Source of the DNA: Lacrimispora saccharolytica | GTDB taxonomy: Bacteria; Bacillota; Clostridia; Lachnospirales; Lachnospiraceae | Assembly: GCA_016899975.1 (NCBI GenBank) | Contig: JACJJN010000004.1 | Span: 1-64,000, forward strand | Reading direction: 5' to 3' | Length of the DNA: 64,000 nt | Shown here: in pieces, positions 34,935 through 43,995 of the stretch | How the letters are laid out: each line of letters begins with the position of its first letter | How positions within the stretch are numbered: position 1 is the first letter of the stretch | Notes under the pieces: model-generated | What the model saw: the letters and a program-made list of their open reading frames with translations, nothing else | Databases searched by the model: none | Told to the model about the DNA's origin: nothing | Program-made: the position numbers and the translations under genes

Positions 34935-35516
34935 ATGAATACTTTAAAAGCAGAAAAACGTGATCTTGCAGTAAAAGCCAAAAAGCTCAGACGTGAAGGG
35001 TATGTAACCGGAAATGTATTTGGAAAGGAACTGGAACAGTCTATTCCAGTCAAAATGCTTTCGTCCAATGTGGAAAGCCTTCTGAAAACGACCGGAAAAG
35101 GAGGAAGGATTCTGCTGGATCTTGATGGTCAGTCTTACAATGTGCTGATCAAAGAGGTGGATTTCAATTCCATGAAACATCAGATTACAGAAATCGATTT
35201 CCAGGTACTTGTCGCCGGAGAAAAAGTTCATTCCGTTGCAGAAATCGAATTGCTCAATCATGACAAAGTAACGAACGGTGTCATACAGCTCCACCTGGAA
35301 GAGATTTCTTACCGTGCGCTTCCGGAAGACCTTACCGACAGGATCCAGCTCGATCTGGACGGTGTAAAAGTCGGCGATTCCATCAAAGTAAAAGATCTCC
35401 CGTTTGCACAGAAGCCACAGATCGAACTTCTCACAGATCCTGAGTCAATCGTCGTATCTGTCACAGAAGTACGTAATACAGAGGAAGCAGAAACCGAAGA
35501 GGAAGCTGCTGAATAA
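34935..35516 (+). CDS. rplY: 50S ribosomal protein L25/Ctc
   Basis: 193 residues in two domains: an N-terminal L25 5S-rRNA-binding barrel (R-R-E-G-Y-V-T-G-N-V-F-G near 20-31, V-L-I-K-E-V-D near 70) and a C-terminal TL5/Ctc domain, ending in a Glu/Ala-rich tail. In Bacillus the same protein is the general-stress protein Ctc. GGAGGAAAAGAC precedes the ATG. Confidence 0.95.
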   Translation: MNTLKAEKRDLAVKAKKLRREGYVTGNVFGKELEQSIPVKMLSSNVESLLKTTGKGGRILLDLDGQSYNVLIKEVDFNSMKHQITEIDFQVLVAGEKVHSVAEIELLNHDKVTNGVIQLHLEEISYRALPEDLTDRIQLDLDGVKVGDSIKVKDLPFAQKPQIELLTDPESIVVSVTEVRNTEEAETEEEAAE

Positions 35517-35585
35517 TCGATTCGGTTTCCTGGTTTACAGTATAAAACGGGAACCGTTCCGCTGACTGAATGGTTGTCATAAAAC

Positions 35586-35630
35586 GCAAAAAATCTCCTG
35601 CATTTTCTGTATAGGAGATTTTTTGCATTT
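35586..35630 (+). terminator. Terminator of L25 gene
   Basis: GCAAAAAATCTCCT and its exact complement AGGAGATTTTTTGC around a 13-base loop, flanked by ATTTTA. It could serve both strands. Confidence 0.82.
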
Positions 35631-35686
35631 TATGAATGTTCAAAAATACGGCAGCTGAATGGTGTCAGCCAGGAGAACGGTTCCTT

Positions 35687-36577
35687 CTATTCCGCTTTAA
35701 TCAGCCCGAGAATCTTACGGATCCCATAAACCACCCCATCATCCTCGCAGGAACGTGTCACCGCATCTGCCGCTGCCATACAGGCTTGGGATGCGTTCTG
35801 CACCGCAATTCCAATTCCTGCTTCCCGGAGCATCTCCACATCGTTATCCGCGTCTCCAAAAGCTGCCGTCTCCTCCGGGAAAATATTCAAAAGCTTCTGC
35901 AGAAACTTTACCGCTGAATGCTTCCCCGCTCTTATATCTGAAATTTCAATCAGCTGTTCCACAGAAGTCGTCAGATAGATTCCCGGGCACTGTTCACGAA
36001 GCAGCTGCATCAGCTCTTCCTTTTTCTTCCGTTCACCGACGATCACATCTACGCTGTCCAGCCGATCCTCGTGTTCCCGGATAAATTCCCGGATATCCGC
36101 CACCGGAACCCTTGTACTCTGGATGTAAGCAGTTGCCTCCTTCACAGCGCCGAACGCTGTCGGATCCGCGATATAGGCTGGATCCGCATAAGCCTGTCCA
36201 TCCACGAAAACTTCATAGGTCACATCCTCCGTCTCTGTCAGTTCCATAACGCTGTGTACCGTCAATGGATTCAGCAAAAACCTTTGCAGACAGACCGGCG
36301 CTTCCGTCGGATTTGTCACAGCATCTTCACCGGATTTCCTATTCTCCTGCTCCGGCAGACGGTATACCGCCGCCCCATTGGATGTGATCACATATTTCAA
36401 TCCCGGAAGTGTGAGGATCTCCGGCGGAAAGGACGTCAGGGGACGACCGCTCGCCGGTATCACATGGATTCCTCTGTTCAGTAATTCCGTCAGAACTTTT
36501 CGGTTTTTATCGGACAGCCTGCCGTTTCGGTTTAAGGTTGTCCGGTCCAGATCCAGGGCAATCATTTTTATTTTCAT
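35687..36577 (-). CDS. Cof-type HAD family hydrolase
   Basis: 296 residues. The catalytic D-L-D-R-T motif is at 9-13 with both Asp, the Lys of motif III lies near 217 (G-K-H-S-A-V), and F-G-D-A-D-N-D-V near 238 is motif IV; the C2B cap lies between. Cof-type enzymes dephosphorylate sugar phosphates, FMN and similar small molecules in the cytoplasm. The gene is divergent from the MerR regulator. Arg in place of Gly after the second Asp is unusual but occurs in the family. Confidence 0.92.
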   Translation of the reverse strand: MKIKMIALDLDRTTLNRNGRLSDKNRKVLTELLNRGIHVIPASGRPLTSFPPEILTLPGLKYVITSNGAAVYRLPEQENRKSGEDAVTNPTEAPVCLQRFLLNPLTVHSVMELTETEDVTYEVFVDGQAYADPAYIADPTAFGAVKEATAYIQSTRVPVADIREFIREHEDRLDSVDVIVGERKKKEELMQLLREQCPGIYLTTSVEQLIEISDIRAGKHSAVKFLQKLLNIFPEETAAFGDADNDVEMLREAGIGIAVQNASQACMAAADAVTRSCEDDGVVYGIRKILGLIKAE

Positions 36578-36651
36578 ATATGTATTTCTCCTTTTTTTAA
36601 CAGTTCACCCAGCTAAACTGCTTTCCTTTTTCACTATCACTCTAAAATCTC

Positions 36652-36682
36652 TTGACATGCACGCAGCGTACAGCCTTATACT
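36652..36682 (+). promoter_or_regulatory. MerR-type promoter with 19-bp spacer and operator
   Basis: TTGACA (36652-36657) and TATACT (36677-36682) are 19 bases apart, the over-long spacing that MerR regulators correct by twisting DNA. Within the spacer lies a 15-base dyad, TGCACGCAGCGTACA (36658-36672), symmetric but for one pair. This is the expected binding site for the regulator encoded directly downstream, so self-regulation is likely. Confidence 0.85.
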
Positions 36683-36772
36683 TTTCCCAGAAACAACAAG
36701 GTATTTCATAGATACCGCCAGCGGCTTTTCCTTTCCGCCGCAAATACCGCTTTGAAAGGAGGCATAACATCT

Positions 36773-37663
36773 ATGCGTATCAACGAAGTCGTGCAGCAGG
36801 TTCCACTCACCCGGCGCGCTGTAAAATTCTACGAAGAAAAAGGGCTTCTTCATGTCCCGAAAGATTCCAACGGATACCGTAATTATACAGAAGAGCATAT
36901 CCGCATCCTTCAGGAAATCTGTGCTTACCGAAAACTCGGCATCGGTCTGGAGGATATTCGCAAATTGCTGCTCTCCAATGACACGGAACTGCTGAAACAG
37001 ATTTATGAACAAAAACGTTCTGAACTCGATACCAGCAAGAAAGAATTGGAGGCTCTGGAAGAATTCCTCCGCACACGTGACGCGAAAACCTTCTGCTCCT
37101 CCCTCGACTACCATTCCATCGCTCAGGCGATCCAGGATGCTCTGCCTGGATTTTATGGATATTATTTTATGAACCATTTTCTGCCCTATCTGCAGATGCC
37201 AATTACAACTCCGGAGCAAGAGCAGGCTTTTCATAAGATTGTGGAATTCTGGGATCATACGACACTTCGTATTCCTCTGCTGCTCCGTTTCAGCGGATGG
37301 CTGAATTGGCGCCTTTCTTCCAAAGCCTGCCTGCAAAAAACCTTGGAACAAACGGAGCAACGAACCCAAAAATATCTTAATCTGACAGAAGAAGAATATC
37401 AGGATCTGAAGGAACAGACATTAAAAAACGTAAAACTGAGAAATCATCCTCTGGTAAAATATCACCCGTTTTTTATCGCTCACCGGAGATTTATGCGAAA
37501 ACTTCAGGACTGCGGCTACAATGATATCTTTCTTCCCAATATGATGGCGCTCTCTCCTGAATATAAAGCATATCACGATGCCCTTGATAAAATCAACCAG
37601 AGAATCTGCGAAGACCTCGGTCTTTATTATGATTCGAACTTTCAGCTGGTGTTGAAAAAATAA
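36773..37663 (+). CDS. MerR family regulator with large effector domain
   Basis: The ATG at 36773 (MRINEVVQQV) follows AAAGGAGG; 296 residues. The N-terminal winged helix has L-T-R-R-A-V-K-F-Y-E-E-K-G-L-L near 12-26 and N-G-Y-R-N-Y near 34, then the dimer helix (residues 75-110). The C-terminal 185 residues are not a known metal or TipAS domain to my eye; they contain no Cys cluster but many aromatic residues, which would suit a small organic ligand. The regulated promoter lies just upstream. No dedicated target gene follows, as a terminator ends the unit. Confidence 0.9.
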   Translation: MRINEVVQQVPLTRRAVKFYEEKGLLHVPKDSNGYRNYTEEHIRILQEICAYRKLGIGLEDIRKLLLSNDTELLKQIYEQKRSELDTSKKELEALEEFLRTRDAKTFCSSLDYHSIAQAIQDALPGFYGYYFMNHFLPYLQMPITTPEQEQAFHKIVEFWDHTTLRIPLLLRFSGWLNWRLSSKACLQKTLEQTEQRTQKYLNLTEEEYQDLKEQTLKNVKLRNHPLVKYHPFFIAHRRFMRKLQDCGYNDIFLPNMMALSPEYKAYHDALDKINQRICEDLGLYYDSNFQLVLKK

Positions 37664-37664
37664 T

Positions 37665-37696
37665 CAAATACTCCGCAGCAAGCTGCGGAGTATTTG
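37665..37696. terminator. Bidirectional terminator
   Basis: CAAATACTCCGCAGC and its exact complement flank two bases; A- and T-rich sequence lies on both sides. It separates the convergent MerR gene and the next gene. Confidence 0.8.
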
Positions 37697-37729
37697 GTCT
37701 GTACTGCATTTCAATGAATCGAAAATTCT

Positions 37730-38881
37730 TTACGGCAAACGGCTCATTTCTTCAATTTCCTGCACACTCTGAGCAATCCCGCTTTTTCTTCCTGCTCCCC
37801 GGAAGAATCCGCCATTTCTGGACCAATGTCCTTCCGGACATATGGATACCATAAAACGGATGCAGAACTGAAATTCTTCCGATTCCATCACAGTAAAAGG
37901 ATGCTCTTCCATCGCGATAACACCGATATTCTTTCTCCGGTACTCGGGATACGTTCCATCAAATCCCAGACGTTTCATCGCTTCATCCGCCTGCTTCCTC
38001 TTACACTGGATTTCTGTGTTGCACTGTTTTCCGTAATCCCTGGGCGGATATTTTTCCGATGCAGATTGTATCTTCTTTTCCAGAAGCTGATAAATCCCCG
38101 TTCGTCCCGGATCTGTCAGCTGTTTCGCCAGCAGCTTTCCAAGGAACGAGCATGGAAACTTTTCATAAAGCATAAGCAGACGTTCATACGCTCTGTCTCC
38201 TGTCTCCCGTGCCAGCGCTTTCATTGCTTCTATTCCTTCCTCTGAAGAAGGTGCCGGCGGTTCTGCCGGATCTCCCAGTGGGGACCACCTGCGCAGCGGA
38301 GAAAATTCTGCCAGCTTCAGCAGCTCCTGTTCTTCTCTGCTGCATACCTCTTCCCCAAGGTACTGGTATTTGTCATGAATGGTTCCCAGGATGTATACCA
38401 ACCGCCGCCATTGCTCCTGGCCTTCCTGCCAGAAATGACCGATGGCGTGATACTGGTAGCATTTCAGGACTTTTCGTATCGAGCGGAACCACAGGGTAAA
38501 AACACGATCCTGTCCCTGTCGGACAATCAGGCCGAATAAATCATCTTTTTCTTCCAACTGACCGGAGCATGGTCCTTCCTCTTCATTCTCATCCGTTTCT
38601 GGTTGATATTCCCCGGTCATCCGGCAGTGTTCCAGGATCAGATAGCACTCCAGAGCATCATTCATCATGTAAGGGATGTAGTATGCTTTCTGACCATTTT
38701 CTTCGTGTATGCATAATTCAAAAACCTGCTGCTCGAAGATTTCATTCAGCATGGAAAATTCTTCGGAAGGGTTTAGAGGAATGTCGGTTGGGTGGGCAAT
38801 GTAGTTCATTTTATAATCCGCCTTCATCTTATTAAAAATTTTCTTAAGTTGATTATCTTTTACTGGCCTAATGTCATTCAT
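37730..38881 (-). CDS. Hypothetical protein, 383 residues
   Basis: I do not recognise it with certainty; length and style recall uncharacterised Clostridial families such as DUF3878. No signal peptide, membrane helix or nucleotide loop is visible. It is a soluble, charged, aromatic-rich protein with an acidic patch near residue 95-102 (E-T-D-E-N-E-E-E) and Cys residues late in the chain (near 295-300 and 350). It stands alone between the MerR gene and the polysaccharide locus, divergent from the latter. Confidence 0.7.
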   Translation of the reverse strand: MNDIRPVKDNQLKKIFNKMKADYKMNYIAHPTDIPLNPSEEFSMLNEIFEQQVFELCIHEENGQKAYYIPYMMNDALECYLILEHCRMTGEYQPETDENEEEGPCSGQLEEKDDLFGLIVRQGQDRVFTLWFRSIRKVLKCYQYHAIGHFWQEGQEQWRRLVYILGTIHDKYQYLGEEVCSREEQELLKLAEFSPLRRWSPLGDPAEPPAPSSEEGIEAMKALARETGDRAYERLLMLYEKFPCSFLGKLLAKQLTDPGRTGIYQLLEKKIQSASEKYPPRDYGKQCNTEIQCKRKQADEAMKRLGFDGTYPEYRRKNIGVIAMEEHPFTVMESEEFQFCIRFMVSICPEGHWSRNGGFFRGAGRKSGIAQSVQEIEEMSRLP

Positions 38882-38988
38882 ACAGTCAAACTAAGTACTA
38901 TTTTACTTGAAAACACTTAAAAAATCAAAATAATTTCGTAGGAAACCAAGTTCTATGGCGGTTTGTCATATCCTTATCCAAATAACAG

Positions 38989-39017
38989 TTGTAAATTGCA
39001 TTAATATGATATATACT
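38989..39017 (+). promoter_or_regulatory. Promoter of polysaccharide block 1
   Basis: TTGTAA (38989-38994) and TATACT (39012-39017), spacer 17, about 110 bases before the polymerase gene. The intergenic 250 bases are strongly A+T-rich. Confidence 0.65.
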
Positions 39018-39130
39018 ATTCTTTACATAAAACATCATTCTTTACCTATATTATATCAATAATCTGCCGCAAAGAGCTTGATGTTTTATTTTTATGTATT
39101 TTCAAATATCATGCGAAGTGAGGATTACCA

Positions 39131-40372
39131 ATGAAACGCCTTATAAAAACAGCTGAAAAGCATTTAAGCGATACCAATTTTATGCGTAATATTCTGGAAA
39201 TTCTATACCTGCTGAGCTTTGCTGTCATCCTATCAGATGCTTTTCTTCATACCACCATGTTCTTAAAAATGTTTGGAGACCATACACAATTACATATTTT
39301 TATGAAAATTGCTTTATTGGCTATCATAATTGCCAAATTAAGTCTGACCGATAAACAAAATTGGAAACGAATGCTCCTCATTGTTCTGTTCATCACCTGC
39401 TTCACTGCCGCATTTTACCGCAGATCCCATTATGATGAACTGCTGACTATGGGATTGCTGATCATAGGCGCTAATCAGGTTTCCTTTCGGAAAATAGCCA
39501 AGGTTTTCCTCGTAACAGGAATATCCATTACAATTATAACGATGGTTGCTGCACAAATGGGGATAATTGAGAATCTAATTTACCATCAAAGCCGGGCTAC
39601 ACGTATTTCCTTTGGCAGTGTTTATCCCACGGATTTTTCAGCACACATTGTATATCTGGTTTTATCCTACATCTATTTACGTGAAAAACGCCTAAAATAT
39701 ATTGAACTGACCATCTTCATAGGACTTGCTGTATTTATTTATTATTTTTGCAATGCAAGAACAAATGCCGGATGTATTATTTTTATTTCGCTTATATGCT
39801 TTTTCCTGAAACTGTCACACACGATAAAAGAAGAACGAAAAAATGGTTGGCTAAAAAAAACGGAACAATTTATACACAGAATTTTTGTTTTTTCAACAAA
39901 ATATTCTATGCTTTTTTTATTTTCTATAATGATTATATTGACTGCGCTTTATTCAGAAAGCTCTCCGATTATGGTAAAACTGGATAATTTGTTTACTTAC
40001 AGGCTTAGTCTCGGAAAAGAAGGATTCGATAATTACCCTGTAGGGCTTTTAGGTCAGTATATCAAAATGACAGGCTTGGGAGGAAAATTAGAACATCCTG
40101 ACGTTTATTTCTTCATTGATTCTTCTTATACAAAAATGGTGCTTTGTTACGGTCTGGCTGTTTGCACTTGCGTTTTACTCATTTATCTGCTGATTGGAAA
40201 AAGAGCACAGCAAAGAAATAATATGTATCTACTGGCTATCATTGGAATCATAAGCATCCAGTGTATGTTTGAACATCACATACTTGAAATTTCCTATAAT
40301 CCGTTTACCTTGGCCGTTCTTGCAAACTTTGATACTAACTTAAAAGAGAGGAGTCCATCATATGAATCATAA
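39131..40372 (+). CDS. Wzy-like O-antigen/polysaccharide polymerase
   Basis: 413 residues with ten or more hydrophobic segments and a large external loop near 285-345, the usual topology of Wzy/O-antigen ligase-type polymerases. Sequence conservation in this class is low, so the call rests on topology and on the neighbours: two glycosyltransferases and a flippase follow. It would join repeat units at the outer face of the membrane. GTGAGG precedes the ATG. It overlaps the next gene by 11 bases. Confidence 0.75.
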   Translation: MKRLIKTAEKHLSDTNFMRNILEILYLLSFAVILSDAFLHTTMFLKMFGDHTQLHIFMKIALLAIIIAKLSLTDKQNWKRMLLIVLFITCFTAAFYRRSHYDELLTMGLLIIGANQVSFRKIAKVFLVTGISITIITMVAAQMGIIENLIYHQSRATRISFGSVYPTDFSAHIVYLVLSYIYLREKRLKYIELTIFIGLAVFIYYFCNARTNAGCIIFISLICFFLKLSHTIKEERKNGWLKKTEQFIHRIFVFSTKYSMLFLFSIMIILTALYSESSPIMVKLDNLFTYRLSLGKEGFDNYPVGLLGQYIKMTGLGGKLEHPDVYFFIDSSYTKMVLCYGLAVCTCVLLIYLLIGKRAQQRNNMYLLAIIGIISIQCMFEHHILEISYNPFTLAVLANFDTNLKERSPSYES

Positions 40373-41279
40373 AATAGGCGTCGTCCTTGTAACCTACAAC
40401 CGCTTACCTCTTTTAAAAAAGGCGTTGCATTTATTCGAAACTCAAACGGTATCACCTGAATATATTCTAGTGGTAAATAATGCAAGTACAGATGGCACTA
40501 CCAGTTTTTTAAAAGAATGGGAAAACCAACCCTCTTTCATAACCAAGTACGTCCAAAACAACAAAACCAATCTCGGAGGAAGCGGCGGATTTTATACTGC
40601 ATTGCAGATTGCCCAGGAAAAAGAAGCCGATTGGATCTGGGTTTCTGATGATGATGCTTTCCCTCACCCAAACGCGCTAGAAAAGGTGAATGACGTTTTG
40701 AACAAGTATCAGGAAAAGGAAGACACCATTTCCGCTATCTGTGGTCAGGTAAACAATAACCATCGCATCGACCTACATCACAGAAAGCGAATTTACACTT
40801 CCGGATGGATTGTTGTAGAGGAAAAAGTACCGGAAGAAGAATACAGGAAAGAAGAGTTTGAATTAAATGCCTTTTCCTATGTAGGTGTTGTTATGAACCG
40901 CAGAAAGCTGAAACAAGCAGGACTCCCTCTGAAGGATTATTTTATCTGGTACGATGATACTGAACACAGTCTTCGTATGAGTAAACAAGGAAAGATTCTC
41001 TGTATACCCTCCATTCAGATTGAACACAATGTCCCTGAACGAGAGACCGACATTCTCGATTGGAAAACTTACTACGGCAGAAGAAATCGTATGGACATGA
41101 TTCACCGTCATTTTTCTGGAAGTTGTTATCAATTTCAGTGTCTGAAGCAATGGCTGAAAATCCATTTCCAAATGAAAGGCTCAAGAAAAGCAGTCGCTCT
41201 CGCAGCTTTCAAAGATGTGCGTAAAGGAACATTAGGAATGCATCCTGTTTATCATCCGGGCTGGAAACCTGAGATTTAA
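40362..41279 (+). CDS. GT2 glycosyltransferase (GlfT/WbbL-like)
   Basis: 305 residues, GT-A fold. V-V-L-V-T-Y-N-R is at 5-12, N-N-A-S-T-D-G-T near 40, then N-L-G-G-S-G-G-F near 70 and W-V-S-D-D-D-A near 91-97 with the metal-binding D-D-D. This pattern is that of galactofuranosyl/rhamnosyl transferases of surface glycans. GAGAGGAG lies before the ATG, which is inside the polymerase gene, so the two are coupled. Donor sugar not known. Confidence 0.88.
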   Translation: MNHKIGVVLVTYNRLPLLKKALHLFETQTVSPEYILVVNNASTDGTTSFLKEWENQPSFITKYVQNNKTNLGGSGGFYTALQIAQEKEADWIWVSDDDAFPHPNALEKVNDVLNKYQEKEDTISAICGQVNNNHRIDLHHRKRIYTSGWIVVEEKVPEEEYRKEEFELNAFSYVGVVMNRRKLKQAGLPLKDYFIWYDDTEHSLRMSKQGKILCIPSIQIEHNVPERETDILDWKTYYGRRNRMDMIHRHFSGSCYQFQCLKQWLKIHFQMKGSRKAVALAAFKDVRKGTLGMHPVYHPGWKPEI

Positions 41280-41289
41280 AGGAGATCTT

Positions 41290-42195
41290 ATGAACGAAAT
41301 ATGTGTACTAATGTCATCTTACAATGGCGAACATTATATTCGTGCGCAAATTGACAGTATATTGCGTCAAAAGAGCTGCCGAATCCATTTACATGTAAGA
41401 GATGATGGTTCCAGCGACCATACAGTTGATATTTTGAAGGAATACGAGAACAAAGGGGTTCTGACCCTTCATCAGGGTCCTAACCTAGGACCTGCTTTCA
41501 GTTTTCTACAATTGTTGAAGGAAACACCCGGATTTCCATGGTATGCTTGGGCGGATCAGGATGATATTTGGTTCGAAAACAAACTTTCTGACGGCATAAA
41601 TCACTTAAAAGCTCTGGATGTACCGGCCCTGTGTTATGCAAATGCGGAACTTATAGATTCCCAAGGGCATCCCATGGGAATTCGAGTATATCGAAAATAT
41701 CATCCGGTGAAAAAAAATACGATTGCATGTGTAGGAGCAATGCTGGGATGCACAATGGTATTTAATCATCACTTAGCAAAGTGCATTCAACAGTATGACC
41801 TTCCCAAACGCATTCGTATGCATGATTATTATCTGGCTCAAGTGTGTCTTGCATGCGGTGGACAAATTCTGTATTCTGATACGGTATGTATGGGCTATCG
41901 TCAGCATGAAAAGAACGTCGTTGGAATGAAATCCGGAAAATTATCTGCTCTAAACCAGCGCATTCATGATATGCTGGTTATCCGAGATCCTTCTGTTGCC
42001 GATCATGCAAAAGAGATTTGCAGGATTTATCAGACATGTATGAACAAAGAAAACAAAAAATTATTCGATCAAATTGCTCATTACAAGGATTCGTTCATCA
42101 ACCGCCTCGTTTTGCTGAAGCTCTTTAACGGCAAAGATGTAAGTTATTCTATGCGTCTGAAATATCGTGTTATGATTTTGCTTGGCAGATTATAA
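41290..42195 (+). CDS. GT2 glycosyltransferase, rhamnosyltransferase type
   Basis: 301 residues. The N-terminal GT-A domain shows M-S-S-Y-N-G-E near 8-14, R-D-D-G-S-S-D near 37 and W-A-D-Q-D-D-I-W near 89-96, the hallmark of rhamnan-type GT2 enzymes such as RgpB relatives. AAAGGAG precedes the ATG by 6 bases; the gene follows the previous one by 10 bases. It probably adds rhamnose or a similar sugar to the lipid-linked repeat unit on the cytoplasmic side. Confidence 0.9.
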   Translation: MNEICVLMSSYNGEHYIRAQIDSILRQKSCRIHLHVRDDGSSDHTVDILKEYENKGVLTLHQGPNLGPAFSFLQLLKETPGFPWYAWADQDDIWFENKLSDGINHLKALDVPALCYANAELIDSQGHPMGIRVYRKYHPVKKNTIACVGAMLGCTMVFNHHLAKCIQQYDLPKRIRMHDYYLAQVCLACGGQILYSDTVCMGYRQHEKNVVGMKSGKLSALNQRIHDMLVIRDPSVADHAKEICRIYQTCMNKENKKLFDQIAHYKDSFINRLVLLKLFNGKDVSYSMRLKYRVMILLGRL

Positions 42196-42219
42196 GAAAT
42201 TTTAGTGAGGTCATATTCT

Positions 42220-43683
42220 ATGCAAAAAAACCGTTCCGTAAAATTTAACTTTATCATGAACTTTATACTTACGGCATCTTCGTTTATCTTTCCCTTGGTT
42301 ACTTTTCCCTATGCAACAAGAATCCTATTGCCGGAAGGTACAGGTAGGGTTGCATTTGCCACCTCCGCTATTTCATACTTTACAATGTTCGCGATGCTTG
42401 GAATCCCAACCTATGGTGTCCGTGCCTGCGCAAAAGTAAAAAATAACAAAGCAGAACTTTCCAGAACTGTACATGAAATCATGATCATCAATCTGATTAT
42501 GACTGCTCTGACCTATACCGTGTTTTTCATCTCGCTTGTTTCCGTAAAAAGATTCCAGCAAGATCAAGAACTTCTCCTTGTAAGCAGCACTGCTATTATC
42601 CTGCATACATTTGGAGTAAACTGGCTTTATCAGGGATTGGAAGAATACGCTTATATAACCATTCGTTCGTTAGTCTTTAAATTTATTGGTCTGATTCTCT
42701 TGTTCGTCTTCGTCCACAGCGAAAAAGATGTTGTGATCTATGGAGCAATCACCGTATTTACAGGATATGGATCTTATATCTGGAACACACTCCGACTAAG
42801 AAAACTGATTTATCTTAGACCTTGTGGTCCCTACCATTTCCGTCGTCATCTGAAACCAATCTTTGTGTTCTTTGCCATGTCAGTTGCCACCAGCATCTAT
42901 ACAAATCTTGATACCGTTATGCTTGGTTTTATGAACACAAATACAGAGTTGGGATATTATAATGCCGCTGTAAAGATAAAATCCATTCTTGTAAGCCTGA
43001 TTACATCTATGGGAACCGTTCTGCTTCCCCGCCTGTCATATTATTATGAAACCAAGCAAAAAGAGGAATTTATGCGCATGATTTCCAAGGCTCTGAACTT
43101 TGTCCTACTCCTTGCTCTTCCTCTCTCTTTATACTTCACCATGTTCGCCAAAGAAAGTATCTTGTTCTTGTCAGGTGGAAATTTCTTGGACGCCACATAC
43201 GCTATGCAGTTGATCACTCCAACTCTCCTCTTTATCGGACTGACAAACGTATTGGGTATCCAAATCATGGTTCCTATGGGAAAAGAAAAAAATGTTCTGA
43301 TTTCTGTTATTGCAGGAGCTGTCATTGATTTTGTACTGAATCTTTTCTGGATTCCCCAATATGGAGCCGCCGGAGCAGCACTTGCAACGACAATTGCCGA
43401 ATTCGCTGTATTAATTGTACAGGTCATTATGCTGCATAATATACTAAAATCCGTATATAAAAACGTTCATTTTCTTCAAATTGGGGCGGCTCTATTAGTC
43501 GCCGGAGGATTCGCTGGATTTATCCGAAAAAACTTATCTGGAAATCCATTTATGATTCTCTTGATTTCATCCGTTCTGTTTTTCGGAATATACTTTTTCG
43601 TCCTTTTGCTGGACAAAGAACCAGAGGTACGTGAATTTCTTGCTCCTTACTTTAAAAAAATACGAAAGCATCGAAAAAAATAG
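42220..43683 (+). CDS. Oligosaccharide flippase (Wzx/MATE-like)
   Basis: The ATG at 42220 (MQKNRSVKFN) is preceded by GTGAGG; the GTG at 42205 belongs to that ribosome site. 487 residues and about 12-14 hydrophobic segments of the polysaccharide-transport (PST) family, with F-P-L-V-T-F-P-Y-A-T-R-I-L near 26-38 near the N-terminus. It moves lipid-linked repeat units across the membrane for the Wzy-like polymerase three genes upstream. It is the last gene of the first block and is followed by a terminator. Confidence 0.93.
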   Translation: MQKNRSVKFNFIMNFILTASSFIFPLVTFPYATRILLPEGTGRVAFATSAISYFTMFAMLGIPTYGVRACAKVKNNKAELSRTVHEIMIINLIMTALTYTVFFISLVSVKRFQQDQELLLVSSTAIILHTFGVNWLYQGLEEYAYITIRSLVFKFIGLILLFVFVHSEKDVVIYGAITVFTGYGSYIWNTLRLRKLIYLRPCGPYHFRRHLKPIFVFFAMSVATSIYTNLDTVMLGFMNTNTELGYYNAAVKIKSILVSLITSMGTVLLPRLSYYYETKQKEEFMRMISKALNFVLLLALPLSLYFTMFAKESILFLSGGNFLDATYAMQLITPTLLFIGLTNVLGIQIMVPMGKEKNVLISVIAGAVIDFVLNLFWIPQYGAAGAALATTIAEFAVLIVQVIMLHNILKSVYKNVHFLQIGAALLVAGGFAGFIRKNLSGNPFMILLISSVLFFGIYFFVLLLDKEPEVREFLAPYFKKIRKHRKK

Positions 43684-43726
43684 TGGCTTGAATATTTCTC
43701 ACAGTTCGCTCCGTAAAATATCGGAA

Positions 43727-43772
43727 AGGCCGTCAAACCTTATGATATTCACAAGGTTTGACGGCTTTTTAT
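43727..43772 (+). terminator. Terminator of polysaccharide block 1
   Basis: AAGGCCGTCAAACCTT pairs with AAGGTTTGACGGCTTTTT, 11-base loop, five or more T. Confidence 0.87.
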
Positions 43773-43855
43773 TTTTCGTTTTCGTATAAATACGTTCCTC
43801 TACGATTTTCCGACAAAACTGTTACATTTTTGTTCACACAGATTTTACATACCTC

Positions 43856-43884
43856 TTGTGTTTTCTTTATAAATCAGATATAAT
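43856..43884 (+). promoter_or_regulatory. Promoter of polysaccharide block 2
   Basis: TTGTGT (43856-43861) and TATAAT (43879-43884), spacer 17. The leader of about 105 bases before the first gene is A+T-rich; no riboswitch is seen. This promoter and the terminator before it account for the 311-base gap. Confidence 0.75.
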
Positions 43885-43995
43885 TATGTTGGATTTTTAC
43901 ACATATTATATTTTCTGCATTTCAAGAAAATCTGATTTTAAAAAGCTCAAATAAAAAGCATATTGGAACTATAAAATTTTTGGGGTGGGTAAACA

